Position numbers and translations under genes: made by a program. This document shows positions 45,108 through 56,690 of a stretch of 64,000 bases of DNA, in pieces; position 1 is the first letter of the stretch; every line of letters begins with the position of its first letter. The notes beneath the pieces are model-generated. The model saw nothing but the letters and a program-made list of their open reading frames with translations. It was not told the DNA's origin and did no database searches. Source of the stretch: Schistosoma haematobium (lineage: Eukaryota > Platyhelminthes > Trematoda > Strigeidida > Schistosomatidae); contig NC_067202.1 in NCBI RefSeq assembly GCF_000699445.3, positions 5,288,458 to 5,352,457 of the forward strand, in the 5' to 3' direction.

Positions 45108-45649
45108 TTATATATAACCATTATTGAGCATGAAATCTGAAGATTGAGGAAGAGTAGTTGTATACGAGGACGATGATGATGATGTTTGTTGAACTGATGG
45201 TGTTGATAAATGCTGATGTTGTTGTGACATTGATCCAGTATCTTTCATTGTTGACATTATACTTTTTCGATCTGTCTGCATACTTGCATTATTACTACCA
45301 TTACTATTATTTTTATTATCATCAATACCATTACTATGATTATGATCATCTATACCATTTTCACCGTTTGTAATACTATTCTCTGTGACAAATGAATTTG
45401 AAGAAATTGACTTCATCGATGTTGTTGTTGTCATTATAGAAGTACCAGTTTGTATAACAGGATTTAAACAATAAAATTGTGGTCTAGCACGATTTAAAAT
45501 TTTAATAAATTCAAATGTTTTAGCACGCATTCTTCGATGAATATAACCTTTGGAACATTTTATATGATAATGTAAATAATTGCGTAATATATGAATAAGA
45601 TTGATAGTACGTGAAGATGCTTGTGGTGTAAGATGTCGAGGAAATAGAA
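45108..45649 (-). CDS. ARPC2-like terminal exon with low-complexity tail
   Basis: The acceptor (minus) TTTTTTACAG precedes [20 protein letters not shown]. After RARP the tail has [29 protein letters not shown] and [15 protein letters not shown], ending NNGYI. The homopolymeric codons mean replication slippage shapes it; it is probably disordered. Confidence 0.9.
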
Positions 45650-48600
45650 CTGTAAAAAAGAGAGCGATGAATAGAGAACAGATGAGAAGGTAACACTTAA
45701 TTGATTACTATTTAAATTCATTAAGGATTTGTTAAACTTTTAAAGCTGAAAATACTATCTTTCTACTTAAATCAAATCAAGTGGATTAAGGATTTCGAAT
45801 CCAAGATACTAAATACTTGAAAGAAATGCTACATAGATTAGCTGGGCTAGACATCGCTTAAGGGAACTATTAAATCTTTATCTGATAACAGAGATAAATT
45901 GTAATTTACTGTAAATATATGGAAACAATATGAAGTGACTTGTATTGATTCCTATTTATGACACCTACATGAATTTATTCTGTACACTTGTATTTATCCT
46001 TGCCAAGTAATCACGTGTTAATCTTATGCACTTTTTGTATATGCATATGTGTGGACGTATTGTTATGTCAATACGGCAGCTAAAGCTATGTTAACTTCCA
46101 GGACTAATATTATATACATATATATTCTTATGGCATAATAATAATTATTATTATCATAAGCTTTCATCTGATCCATCAACTACTATTATACGATTTACTG
46201 TTGTTCATTACAGTCTCCCCTACTTACAGCCACTTTTCGGTTTGATCATGTATGATTGTTATTTATATTATTGTGTGATGCGGTCTGATCTGTTAGTATA
46301 TAAACTACATCTGTCCGAAATATATAAAAATTGGACGCTAGTTACTGGTTTGTAGACTTTAGGGCAAGTCAGAGTGAGCTGTAGAATATATATATATGTA
46401 TCCACGTTCAACTAACTTACCAAATGTAATATAAGCCACATTATCACCGACAGCTGCATCTGTTCCAACTAATTCACTAGGAGGTACTGACTGAGAATAT
46501 AGAACTTGAGGCGCTCGATCAAAACGTCGTCGGACTTCAGTTAATTCCTAAATCGAAAAGAGAATAAGACACTTGGTGAATAGTTCGACATTCACATATT
46601 AACAAAAGCTTAGACATTTTGGTTAACAATATAATCGACATTGGTTACAAAATGTTATTTGATTATTATATCAATAAAATGATTCTTTATCTGCTGCTGT
46701 AACTAAATTTTGTTCAAAATAAATCTGTTATTACTGAAATATTAGAACGAGTTTTAATCCTAGACTTAAGTCAACTGGAAAACTAATCAGTTACACCTCG
46801 CTTCTTGTGACTGCTTTTGAGGCATGTCAGCTAACATCTCCAAACACTGACCAGGGTTACCGCGCATATACTAACCACGTAGACTATACCTATCCACATA
46901 TCTCAGACATACAGTCAAAAGCTTCGTAGGTTGATGTAAATGGTTGAATAGACGTAATATCTGTATCAACCGCTTTAACTGATGATTCGAAATTAGAGGA
47001 TGCTATATAGCTGTTTTATCTGAGTGTTGGTTACCAAATATTCCGTACGAAGTCGGAAGTAGTGAGCCTTCACGTAGGTTAATTAGTCAGCACTCAATAG
47101 TCTAATTTGACGCAACATTTTCGAGTGAAACAAATGCCAAGCACCAAAAGTATTGAGTGATCCTCACTTTGAATAGGTCATTAGCAGAAGCAAAGAAAAT
47201 AAAAAACAGTGGATTATAACCCTAAAATAATAAGATTACCACCAAAGTTGAAGGTCGTGGTTTCTCAGAAGTCCAAAGTTAACATTAAAACAATCAGTTC
47301 AGTCATTTTGTGATAAAAAGAATAAATATGGAACGTAAAACCTGACACATTTCCTTGGTTCGAGTTGTCACAACACATACCAACACAGGGATGTAAAACT
47401 ATTTCAAGACTAGTAATAAAGTATTATAAGTAGTAGTGTTAGAGAAAATTAGATATGGAACTAAGAGAAAAGATGTAGGAGGATTTCGTGAATCATGATT
47501 TAAATACACCTGGGACGTTTTGAACAATTCGGAGTCATTTCACTTAAATTATCTAATTATTAGTTGCGATAATCACACCGACTTCAACCATGTAGCTACG
47601 TATCTTTAGTTATCGTATAGAAGTCAGAAGAAAGCTAGAAAAGACCAAATTCAAGACTTGGCATCAGTCCATAAAGTCAATGACTAATGGTCTGAGTTAT
47701 GTTGATCGATGCGCATTGCCTGGTTGATGACCGAGTGTTAGCGGGACATAGATTGGATTAAATCATGCTCAATGCACACTTGCGTTGGCGCACGCTGATT
47801 GGTTAATTCTTATCCAATCAGCGCTAGTCGATACTTGGAGAATACTCTAGAATCTTCTCATGTAAAAACTATAAATATACTAACGTTTTTCCTATTGTGC
47901 TTCTTACTTCCCATCTAACCTTGTTATTTGGAATAGAATCTCTTTCCTGTTCAACCGTATTCTGATTTGGGGACTTGTCAAGTGAACTGATGTCCAAGAA
48001 TACTAAGCAAAAGGAATAGCTGGGTTATAATCGTAAGAGAGAATTATAACATCGAGTGATAGTCATAATCAATGGTTGGAGACGTTGATCATACTAGCAA
48101 AGATGTATCCACTCCTTGTCTTGTCATAGTTCTTGAGTTTCAATGTTTAGTCTATCTTATTATCCTTGCTACTAAATTATCTAAACTATGTTACTATTCC
48201 ATCTTCACTTCTTCTTAGTATATTGATGCAACATGACAAATTGGATCAAGGAACATATGTACCAGGTTTTATGTTGATTATGGATGATTGAGTCTTTACT
48301 TCAATATAACTTAATAGTGTATGTTTACGCATATTTAAATACAGATTTTCATGATTGATGAATAAAACATACTCTGGTTTATATTGTAATTTAAAACAAC
48401 TGTTTTCATGAACTATGAAATAGTATTCAATACCATTGTTACAAATGTGTAATATGATAAACAAATGTATATCTTGCCTTACTGTATATGTATATACTAC
48501 TATCATTATGTATGATTGTTTTCAATTTAAGGGATATATGAACCATGTAAATTACCAATCAATCATCATTGACAATATTAAATTAATTTGTTATACATCT

Positions 48601-51600
48601 ACAGACATAGATACATATACAGAGATATGAGAAATCTAGAAGAACCTGAAAGTTGTACAAAAACCTGTTGAGACCTTGATTTGATGAAGAGAAACTAAGT
48701 TATTGAAAAGAAAACACATTATGATTCACGAATTGGTAGGATATAACATTGAACAAACAAGTACTTGTATCTATCTATCTATTTCTATGTAGATAGACAA
48801 CTTTATAAAGGGGAATAGATATATATTGAAATATTCCCCATATATATAAGTAAACTGAGTAGTGTATAATATAGTTAATACTAATTTGTTTGTGACCTAG
48901 TTAATTCTTTTAAAATCATACACATGTGAATGATTAATTACAATTAGATGTAATTAGTGAACTTTTGAGAGAAAACAATTCTCGAGTTCATCTATTATGT
49001 ACACATAGTTAAGAGGGTAGATAGATGGCACAGTGTTGAGAAGTCGTATACACGGACAAAATAATTGTGTTGGTGCTTTTTGATTGTTAATGGTTATCTA
49101 GCAAAAGACTAGTTCATAATGAAAACTTCAATAAAAAGCGTTAGTTCATAGCTTCATTCGTCATCATATTGTAAATATGTAGTAATATAACTGTAGTGTG
49201 CATTTAAAGAAGCCCCATAAAGTAAATGAATATAAAATTGAACCGTGTAAGATGTTGCAGAATTTTTTGGTTTGGATCCGCTATATAATCATAATCTGAG
49301 TATAAATCTTGAGTGATAGCTGAAAAGTGGTCACAATGAAGCAAAAATATTTCTATTAAACGATTGACACTATACAACAGGCAGGAGGAATGTATATCTA
49401 TTGCCAGAAGTAACAAATTATTTACATTATACGTTGACATAGCTTACAATCGTCCACATGCATCTTTAAGTGTATTTTTTCATCTGAAATGTCTTCTCCT
49501 TTGGTCTCCAAGTGTTCTCAGTCAGCTACAATGTAGGACCAGGCACATATATGCATCGGTCCAAGTTGCCATACCTCATTAACACAACAAGATGGACACC
49601 AGATTCATGAAAGTAGTTAATTCAGAGGTGGTAATATATAGAAGAAAGATTGCAATAAGGATATAGTACAGGAAGAAAGAATTAGTTCATAGAAAGAAAT
49701 ATATGAAGCGATTTTAATCTCTTAGTTTAAGGGAAGACAGAGAGTGTATACACCTACGCCATTGTGATCGATTCTGAGCCATGCCACCTCATTATTACTT
49801 ACCCGGTGATCTCAGCAGACGCCAGCAATATTTCTAAGGCATCTGTGGTCAAATACTAGTAGCTTACGAGTGTCTTCTACTCTTAATGGCCATGTTTTGC
49901 TGCCGTAAATTAAAACAGAACGGACTGCCGCGCAGTATACTCGTCCTTCTATTGATAGACGGATATCTCGCCTTCGCCATAGGTGACTTAACTTGGCAAA
50001 AGCCAAACGAGCTTTTCGAATCCGTGCTGAGATTTCGTCAGACACCAACCCACTCTCCAAGTGTTCTACCGACGTCATGCTTTCGATGCCTTGAAATTCT
50101 TTACTCTGTCTGACAACTTTTGCAATTTTGACACCACATACCGTTCTATACACTATTTATAAACAATTTTGAGAGTAACATTCACTACAATGCTGTTATC
50201 ATTATTTCAATTTTTATTTCTTATCTTGTTAGTTTTCTTTTTTCTATGTTCATATGAATTGATGATAATTTAGAACAATGGATCGTGAAGTTATATTTTA
50301 TTTATAACTGACTAGATAGACTGAAATGTTCATTCTATATTAAAACAACTGGAGAAAATGATATTTTAAACTCTATTCCATTATTTCTCGATAATGACAG
50401 TCTGATAAGGTTGTCCTATCAATTCAACACTTTGAACTTGTCTATAAATGATCATGTGGTTACATTCAATTAAATCGAGTTGCCGAATCTAACTAACTAG
50501 TCTATATATAATGGTAAATGAATCACATAGTTCAGTAACATTATGTGTGAATTACCCAACATCAAGATGATGATTACATGAACTAGAATCTTATCACTAA
50601 TCTGGATATAGCCAACTTATATCTTGATGGATTGACCGGGCGACTCTGAACATACACATATAATATGTATATAAACATTCTAACTGCATTAAACCGAATG
50701 ATCTTTTATTTATGACAAATTTCGATCTCGTTTCATAAACTAGAGGGATAGAATAGTGGATACATTATCACTCAACTCCCAACTATTCGATTGCAGACTT
50801 CAACACTGACTTACATGGTTTGATCTGGACAAAACTCGATAGTACCACTAATGGTTTCACATGCCCACATACATACACAAATTACAGTTCGAATCAGAAA
50901 ACATGAATTTGTATCTGGTTATTCAGTTGCATCATTGAATGTTGAGAAGTATAATAATATTTTGGTCCACCAGGGTGCTTGGTACCTGTGTGGTTGCGCC
51001 ACAGGATTGAGCTGTACTATTCAGATTGTAGCGTTAAAGCCTGTACGGTGTCTGGTTCCTCTGCTAAACGGGGTTGAGCTGTACTGTTTGGGTCTTTACG
51101 TGAAAGTCTGGATGGTGTCTGGTTCTCCTGAAAACCAATGTAAAATTACCCTGGCCCACAAGGGTATATTATATAACTGTTATATATATAATAATATTTC
51201 CCAAACATTCAATTTGGATTCATACAGAACACCATTTGAAATTTTCAAACAATTGGTGTGTAAATTTAAATCCAACTTCTGAAATTCATATCCTCAGTAT
51301 CTGAATTTTAAGAACACATCAACATTCATTGTGAATAACTAGATATTATCCTCTCATTGGTCTAGAACTTGGGTTAGTAAGTTTTATTAATGGGAATAGT
51401 GCACATTTATGTTCTGGATCTTTTGTCTTATTGTATTCGGTTTCCAAATCACAAAGTGTCAGTCAGTCAGTAACAAAGTAGAACTTCGTACGTACGTACA
51501 TCAGTTCGAGTTGCCACACCACATTAGCACGGAGATACAGTTGTCGATTCAAATCCCGTAGTGGTAGAGGTAATAAGAGTATAAGCAGCAATCGGGAAGA

Positions 51601-52142
51601 TTAGTGTTTGGAGATGTTATTTAAAGAGTATAATACAGTGAAATAAATTTGAGAGAAAAAAAAGAGACAAGGAGGAGTAAGGAGATTAAAATTTGGGAGA
51701 ACACAAAGAGTGTATGCACCTGCGCCATTACAAACGATTTTGAGCCATGTCATTCAGGGTCTCTAACCACCGGTTGCTATCATCTCGTGGTCACCAGAAA
51801 TGAGTTTAATGACAATTTTAACAACGGATCATTGTAAGTAATTAGTGATTTCTTTGGAAAAACAAATACTATCATATTAGAAGTACGAGAGAAAAAATCA
51901 GCATACAAATTACAGATCATGATAATCTGATCTGATATTTTCACATGATCAAATAATGAGGGATTAGTCGATAGACTGGAGAAATTTCATCTGACATACA
52001 ATCATATAATAATAATGACAATCATTGAAAAACAAAATTTATATTTACCTGTAAAAATACTTTAGCAATAATTAGATCATCCGATTCTTTGAAGACAGTA
52101 CTGAATATAACAGTAACACGATCGGCAAGTGCACTGATGTAA
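45108..52142 (-). CDS. ARPC2-like paralogue, last three exons (5' part not seen)
   Basis: Minus-strand exons 52049-52142, 46421-46547 and 45108-45649 give a continuous frame homologous to the C-terminal half of p34-Arc: [73 protein letters not shown] and [16 protein letters not shown]. Exon lengths (94 and 127 nt) and phases equal those of the + strand gene, so both derive from one spliced ancestor with introns, not from a retrocopy. The last exon continues for over 100 residues of Ser/Thr/Asn/Gln-rich tail that other ARPC2 proteins lack. Exons equivalent to ARPC2 1-3 should lie to the right; I did not find them up to 64000, so they are beyond the window or lost. No stop or frameshift is present in the seen part. 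Likely role: alternative p34 subunit of Arp2/3. Confidence 0.9.
46061..46384 (+). mobile_element. Partial LTR of the ~520-bp family in the ARPC2-like intron
   Basis: Starts TGTTATGTCAATACG and contains CACAGCCACTTTTCGG-like, TGTGTGATGCGGTCTGATC and ATATATAAACTACATCTGTCCG. It is cut off near 46384, just 36 bp from the exon 46421-46547. Confidence 0.65.
46421..46547 (-). CDS. ARPC2-like penultimate exon
   Basis: 127 nt, acceptor CTAG, donor GTAAGT. Encodes [20 protein letters not shown] to NVAYITF. 32 of 42 residues agree with ARPC2 exon 5 by eye. Confidence 0.93.
46550..47340. other. Intron sequence, nothing recognised
   Basis: No repeat family assigned. Confidence 0.4.
47345..47600 (-). pseudogene. 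Decayed RTE-A 3' end
   Basis: GGTTCGAGTTGTCACAACACATACCAACACAGGGATG matches the RTE-A 3' UTR in reverse complement; the rest is decayed. It faces the + copy that follows. Confidence 0.55.
47615..48290 (+). pseudogene. RTE-A 3' fragment split by a solo LTR
   Basis: The left piece (to 47735: GAAGAAAGCTAGAAAAGACC, GGCATCAGTCCATAAAGTC, CTGAGTTATGTTGATCGATG) and the right piece (from 48057: GTCATAATCAATGGTTGGAGAC through CCACTCCTTGTC) are consecutive parts of the RTE-A C-terminus. Confidence 0.75.
47736..48051 (+). mobile_element. Solo LTR, 316 bp, nested in RTE-A
   Basis: Starts TGTTAGCGGGACATAG and ends GAATTATAACA. CCGAG precedes and TCGAG follows, a 5-bp duplication with one change. A TATA motif (AAACTATAAATATAC) lies mid-element. 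Removing it restores the RTE-A sequence. Confidence 0.75.
48295..49510. other. Intron sequence of the ARPC2-like gene, nothing recognised
   Basis: AT-rich. A short open frame at 49204-49440 has no motif. Confidence 0.4.
49515..50153 (-). pseudogene. RTE-A fragment with internal deletion
   Basis: From right to left on the minus strand: [40 protein letters not shown] and [12 protein letters not shown], then a jump to the 3' terminal coding end and 3' UTR (CCTGGTCCTACATTGTAGCTGACTG at 49515). The middle of the C-terminal domain is missing. Confidence 0.85.
50160..51005. other. Intron sequence, nothing recognised
   Basis: AT-rich; no exon or known repeat. Confidence 0.4.
51007..51138 (+). repeat. 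Two tandem 66-bp units
   Basis: TTGAGCTGTACT begins at 51007 and again at 51073. Each unit ends in GGTGTCTGGTTC plus CTCTG or TCCTG, so it is an imperfect direct duplication. Confidence 0.6.
51460..51800 (-). pseudogene. RTE-A 3' fragment
   Basis: Minus strand 3' UTR (GTCAGTAACAAAG...GTACGTACGTAC, CGGGATTTGAATCGACAAC-type block) and the last coding block (ATGACATGGCTCAAAATCG). 5'-truncated at about 51800. Confidence 0.82.
52049..52142 (-). CDS. ARPC2-like exon (third from the 3' end)
   Basis: 94 nt. The acceptor TTATAG precedes T-TAC; the donor is GTAAAT. Encodes [20 protein letters not shown] and on to AKVFLQ. Confidence 0.92.
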
Positions 52143-52204
52143 CTATAACAATATAAAAACACTAACATAGACAATTAACACATTAAAATGGGATATTATC
52201 AGTA

Positions 52205-52450
52205 TATGAGATTTCGTTGAGATCGTTAAATCACAGACTTATTTTAAATAGACCATCATTGAATATTAGGACCGCTAGAAAACTGTTTAGTCATGGTATG
52301 GGATTTCTTAACAGTGTGCATGCACAAAACAACAATAGGGGATTAAACCCAGAATCTTGGTGGATACGCATTGCAGAAGAGTTTCATAGTAGGAAATAAT
52401 AGCTGTTCAATGCTTCCCAGTTTTACTGGTGGTCTAACTAAGACCAATTA
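52205..52450. mobile_element. Degenerate hammerhead-SINE pair, inverted
   Basis: The left half is a minus-strand hammerhead region (ACTGTTTAGTCATGGTATGGGATTTC). The right half is a + one (TACGCATTGCAGAAGAGTTTC... TTCAATGCTTCCCAG). Both cores are lost. Confidence 0.55.
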
Positions 52451-52842
52451 ATGATTCATTCTATAAAATGGAATACTTAGATGTATATAAATAATGGGTA
52501 TTAGGTATAATTTATTTTTTCCTACATAACTCCTTTTTCTATGCGTTACGCACCATGTTACATTTGTAAAATAAATAATTTAATTATAAAGATCATTGCT
52601 TGTAAATGAAAGGCTTTTATTGCACATGAAATCAAATGAATTCACTTCATTTTGTAATGTTAGTTGTTACTGTTTCGTGAAAGCAAAAAAAAAACCAATC
52701 TTGACATTTGAGATTTGGTACATGTGTAGGATACTTGTAAATTAAAGAACAATTGAATTATTCTAATACAAACAAATATTATTGTGCAAATCGATAACGG
52801 CAACTAGAATATAATACACTTTAACAAATAGACATTATTAGA
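52451..52842. other. Spacer, nothing recognised
   Basis: AT-rich intergenic or intronic DNA. Confidence 0.4.
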
Positions 52843-52844
52843 AG

Positions 52845-53090
52845 AGGTTTTGTGGAGATTTTTTAGAAATTTCACTAGTTGGAATCATGAGTCAATTGAA
52901 GCTAGACCATCATGGTATCCCGACCCTCGCGGGACTCGAACCCAGGATCTACCAGTCTCGTGCGCGAGCGCCTAACAATTAGACCACTGAACGGGCATCC
53001 AATGGTGTTAATGTCTAACTTTAAGTGCTTCCAGGTTTCCGTGGTGGTCTAGCTTCAATTGACTCATGACTTCAACTAGTGAAATAGGCA
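52845..53090 (-). mobile_element. Hammerhead SINE with ribozyme deleted
   Basis: Tail (TTAGAAGAGGTTTTGTGGAG), then directly the B-box region (GGGACTCGAACCCAGG) and A box. The hammerhead is deleted between 52913 and 52918. A + oriented tail piece (53025-53090) follows at the head end. Confidence 0.78.
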
Positions 53091-53106
53091 TTAACATAGA
53101 AAAAGA

Positions 53107-53109
<3 letters not shown>

Positions 53110-53150
<41 letters not shown>
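53110..53150. repeat. (TA)n microsatellite
   Basis: About 20 units beside the SINE that ends at 53090. Confidence 0.95.
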
Positions 53151-53157
<7 letters not shown>

Positions 53158-53399
53158 TTGATATTCAAACCGAATAACTCAGTATAGATGGTATTTAAAG
53201 TGTGATCCAATAGAACAAAGAAAATTAGCAGATTAAAAATAATGAGAACTGATTAGAAAAAAAGCAAAGATCGTGTGGAGAATTGTATGAGATAAAATAA
53301 AAGCACTAACAGTTACTGTGATTACCCTAGTAATTATATTAGTAAGATTAGAGTAGGGGAGTGTTTTCACAATATGAAGATAGTTTTCTCTTGTAGATT

Positions 53400-53580
53400 A
53401 GACTTTTAGGTCAAGGGCACATAGAGTGGCCCCCTAAGAAAACCACCTGCTTCGGTTTGCATGCTCAGGCAGTATTCCAGCCCTCACACAAATCGAATGA
53501 TTTATGTGGCGCATATCTATTTGGTGCCTCCATGTGCCAATGTTTATGTGTTTAAATGAATAAATAAATAAATAACCAAC
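53400..53580 (+). mobile_element. R3 repeat, 3' half
   Basis: TAAGAAAACCACCTGCTTCGG, CAGGCAGTATTCCAGCCC, then the tail TGTGGCGCATATCTATTTGG and TTTATGTGTTTAAATGAATAAATAAATA. Confidence 0.78.
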
Positions 53581-54180
53581 AATACTTGGATCATTCAACG
53601 TCTACTGATCTATGCAACTTCCTCTATTCTCAATAACCAATTATCAAATTACAACAGTCAACTGATTAATTTTCGATTATTATAAGTCAGTTGATTATAA
53701 TCAACGTAAAGCATGGGACATGTATATATTTAATTATTGTATGGCTGTTGTTATTAATGCTTCGAAAGCCTATAGGATTAGGTGAATTAATTACCCAACT
53801 AAGAAGTATAACATAAGAGAACTTATAATGTGTACATGACTATGCCCGAATTGATATAAAACTGAGTAATAGATGTATAATTGATTAATTAACAATAATT
53901 TACAAATGATCAAATACATATGAACAGTAAATGAATTAAATGAAAGTTTACAATTAGAGCAATGCATTAAACATCATACAACTAAGTATTTAATTAAATA
54001 TATAAGGCATACATAATCATTCGCCGTAGAGTAATTTCAGAAAGGATTACCTTTCTAATATATATAGATAAATAGATAAATGGTGCCCTTAATTGTAGAT
54101 AGAACAAACTTTACTGTATTCAATTATAAATCGAACAAAATATGAAAAAATGTTAGATTAAGCATGAAAAGATTATCAAT
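53581..54180. other. Spacer, nothing recognised
   Basis: AT-rich. Confidence 0.4.
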
Positions 54181-54183
54181 TCC

Positions 54184-54300
54184 GCCTCGAGCCCCTCTGG
54201 GGCTACTGTCAGTCCCAAGCCCAGACAAAGGAGGAGGGTTGGGCATGGGGTTAACGACCCCATCCCGTAGCAAAATAACTCGCTAAAAAACGCAAACCAG
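54184..54300 (+). repeat. Short dispersed repeat, partner of 3940-4068
   Basis: GGGGCTACTGTCAGTCCCAA then GGGTTAACGACCCCATCC and AACTCGC, the same order as at 3940-4068. Confidence 0.55.
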
Positions 54301-54479
54301 AAAAGGTAAGTAATGAAAAGGTTATCATCTCATAGTTAACATTTCCAGAATATGTTGTTAGTAAGTATAGTAGTAAAAAGGGAAACAATCGAAAACAATA
54401 TACACAAGGAAAAGAGTTATGGGTGTATAATTTGGTTTCCACTGTGAAAATATACACAATCGATTAGGTCATTTTCTAT

Positions 54480-54650
54480 TGGAATTGTTTAGAATGTAGA
54501 TGTGCGTTCGCTTCTTTACATGTCACTTTCGTAAACAACACCTTCACTACGAGGAGATACAGACTAGGACAACGCTGGGACAGGCTATAAATGTACGGCC
54601 ATTTGAGAGCGTGTCGAGATAGAGAAGGGACCCTCAGACCTATCAGGTTA
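54480..54650 (-). mobile_element. R3 repeat, 5' half, decayed
   Basis: The reverse complement carries the R3 blocks ending in ACACGCTCTCAAATGGCCGTA and CATTTATAGCCTGTCCCAGCG-like sequence. The tail is absent. Confidence 0.55.
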
Positions 54651-54659
54651 TTTAGCAGC

Positions 54660-55650
54660 AAACATATATACCGCATTATTTTACTATATTAAACAAAGTT
54701 TTTTAGCCAACAAGAGTAGGTATTATGAAAAGCATAACGATTTTCTATTGTGTACCCACCAACAACTGTCACTAGAATAGAGATCCTCTCGAAGTTTTTT
54801 TTACGAATTCAGCACCTACAATACATATATATCGTTGAAACATACTACTTATTACATATGAATAGTGAAAGGAGTCTTATGAAAAAAATGCAAATCAGAT
54901 AGATTATTGTGAATACAAATAAAACAACCGTTAGAATACGAACACACACACACAGAGATTAAACGAAATTTACTATAGTAATGATAAGTAATATAACTAA
55001 ATCATTTATCAAACAGAGTTTTGTGTACATTGAGTTTGTAGACACATTTTTTGTGTGGGGTCTTGGTATCGCAACAGTCTGGGTGCCCAAAAACTGAACT
55101 CTTAAACTTATTAATAGAAAGCTAAGTGCTTCATTCACTAACTTACACAGTTTTATTAGTTTTTTTTTTACAATCTATTTGAACTCATTCATTTGTGTAA
55201 TAGTTTGAAGAGGATGAAAATGTAATGAGGAACACATATTGCAGTACACTTAAACAGTTAAATGAAATGTGTCTACTCTCCTTACTTTCTTTATGATGAG
55301 ATCTATGTACACTAAATAATCTTAATACTTCAGACAAACGAAAACAATATTGACCATATTACAATTATTTCTAACATTACGTAATAAGCAGTCAGTATTT
55401 CTTTCACGGTTATTCATTCACATGACCTACTTGAACAAGGTTGTAATATTATTAAGCTATTTTAAGGTTTCAAAATTCAATATATATTTGTACCAACCAG
55501 TTTTATGATTATTTAAAGTAAACCAATACAATTTTATAATGCAGGAAAAAAATTCACCGCTATTCAAAGCTCATTACAAATAGGATTTTCCAATTTTCAT
55601 CATGAATTGGGCTTAGTTAGCCCGCAATTGACAATCAAGAAAAATTAGAA
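54660..55650. other. Spacer, nothing recognised
   Basis: AT-rich with poly-T near 55160; no ORF or repeat family. Confidence 0.4.
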
Positions 55651-55659
55651 AGCCCCCAA

Positions 55660-56180
55660 ATGCCCTGGTACGGCCGAGAGTGAGGGGAGTCCGCTCTCCC
55701 TCTCGGAATGCCCCCACATGGCCACGCGTATATAGCCTCTGCCAGGGAAGTCCTACTCACTCCCTTCTCGCACCACGGTGTTGTTTACAAAATTGAGAGG
55801 ACGAAAAACGAATGTATGGCGCTTTAACCGGGTTGGTGGACATGAACAGTCCACCTAGGGGAGTTGGAAAACCCTCATTCCAAACCAATGGTGAACATGG
55901 GCTGGCTGCAGTATCCTGAAGCAAAAAAATGGCGTATGAACCAATCGTTGATCACCGGCTTCCATGGGAATGCATCTCCTTACGTTGCTCCACTGCCTTG
56001 TGGGTCAGACCTTCAGGTCGAAGGCTTCGGGTGTGGCCCCTAAGAAAACCACCTGCTTCGGTTTGGGCACCCGGGCAGTATCACAGCCCTCACACATATC
56101 AAATGAGATCTGTGTGGCGCATATGTATTTAGTGCCTCGTTGTACCAATATCTATGTGTTAAAATAAAATAATTAAATAA
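55660..56180 (+). mobile_element. R3 repeat, full length (~520 bp)
   Basis: The best-preserved copy: CCCTGGTACGGCCGAGAGTG, CACATGGCCACGCGTATATAG, GAGAGGACGAAAAACGAATG, AACAGTCCACCTAGGGGAG, CACCCGGGCAGTATCACAGC, and tail GTGTGGCGCATATGTATTTA plus AAATAAAATAATTAAATAA. No ORF spans it. Confidence 0.82.
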
Positions 56181-56690
56181 GACAGCGATTTCGGTATAGT
56201 ATGAGACTTCTCCTTAGTGATGAGCATTTACAATCACACAGAGGATAGGATCCAGATTCTTCATATATTGTGGTGGACATTCAACATTTAATTTACTGAG
56301 TTGCTATCTAATGAATTACATTTTTAGCTTTAATTAATCCGTGATGTTTTGCAACCATCTTCCAATGTAACAGTGATTAACTGCTTCATATCCGACATCG
56401 ATGAACTCCACTAACGTGTGAGGTAGATAAACACCGATGGCATGAGAAGACGGTTACGAAATATCACAAATTGACTGAAGTTAGAAATGTAAACCATTGA
56501 CTAGCGACTTCATAGTTTAAAGAGTAAGTGTTCGCAATGGAATATTAAAATCCTGTGTTAAGCCCCTGTGGAATTTTAGGATGGGTAGAGCTGAGTTGCA
56601 TTCTAGGATAAAACAACATTCCAATGTTTCCTGATTTTCAATGATAGCTGGTCTGAGCAAGATTGTTCCGTGATATAAACCATAAAATTC
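56181..56690. mobile_element. Two very degenerate hammerhead-SINE pieces
   Basis: 56185-56280 (minus: GGTATAGTATGAGACTTCTCC, TGATGAGCATTTAC) and 56520-56680 (plus: TCTAGGATAAAACAACATTCCAATGTTTCCTG) recall the SINE hammerhead region without any intact core. Confidence 0.35.

Noticed and set aside
45158..45373. 71-codon + strand frame rich in Tyr and Leu
   Set aside because: It is the complement of the Ser/Asn-rich tail of the ARPC2-like exon on the other strand.
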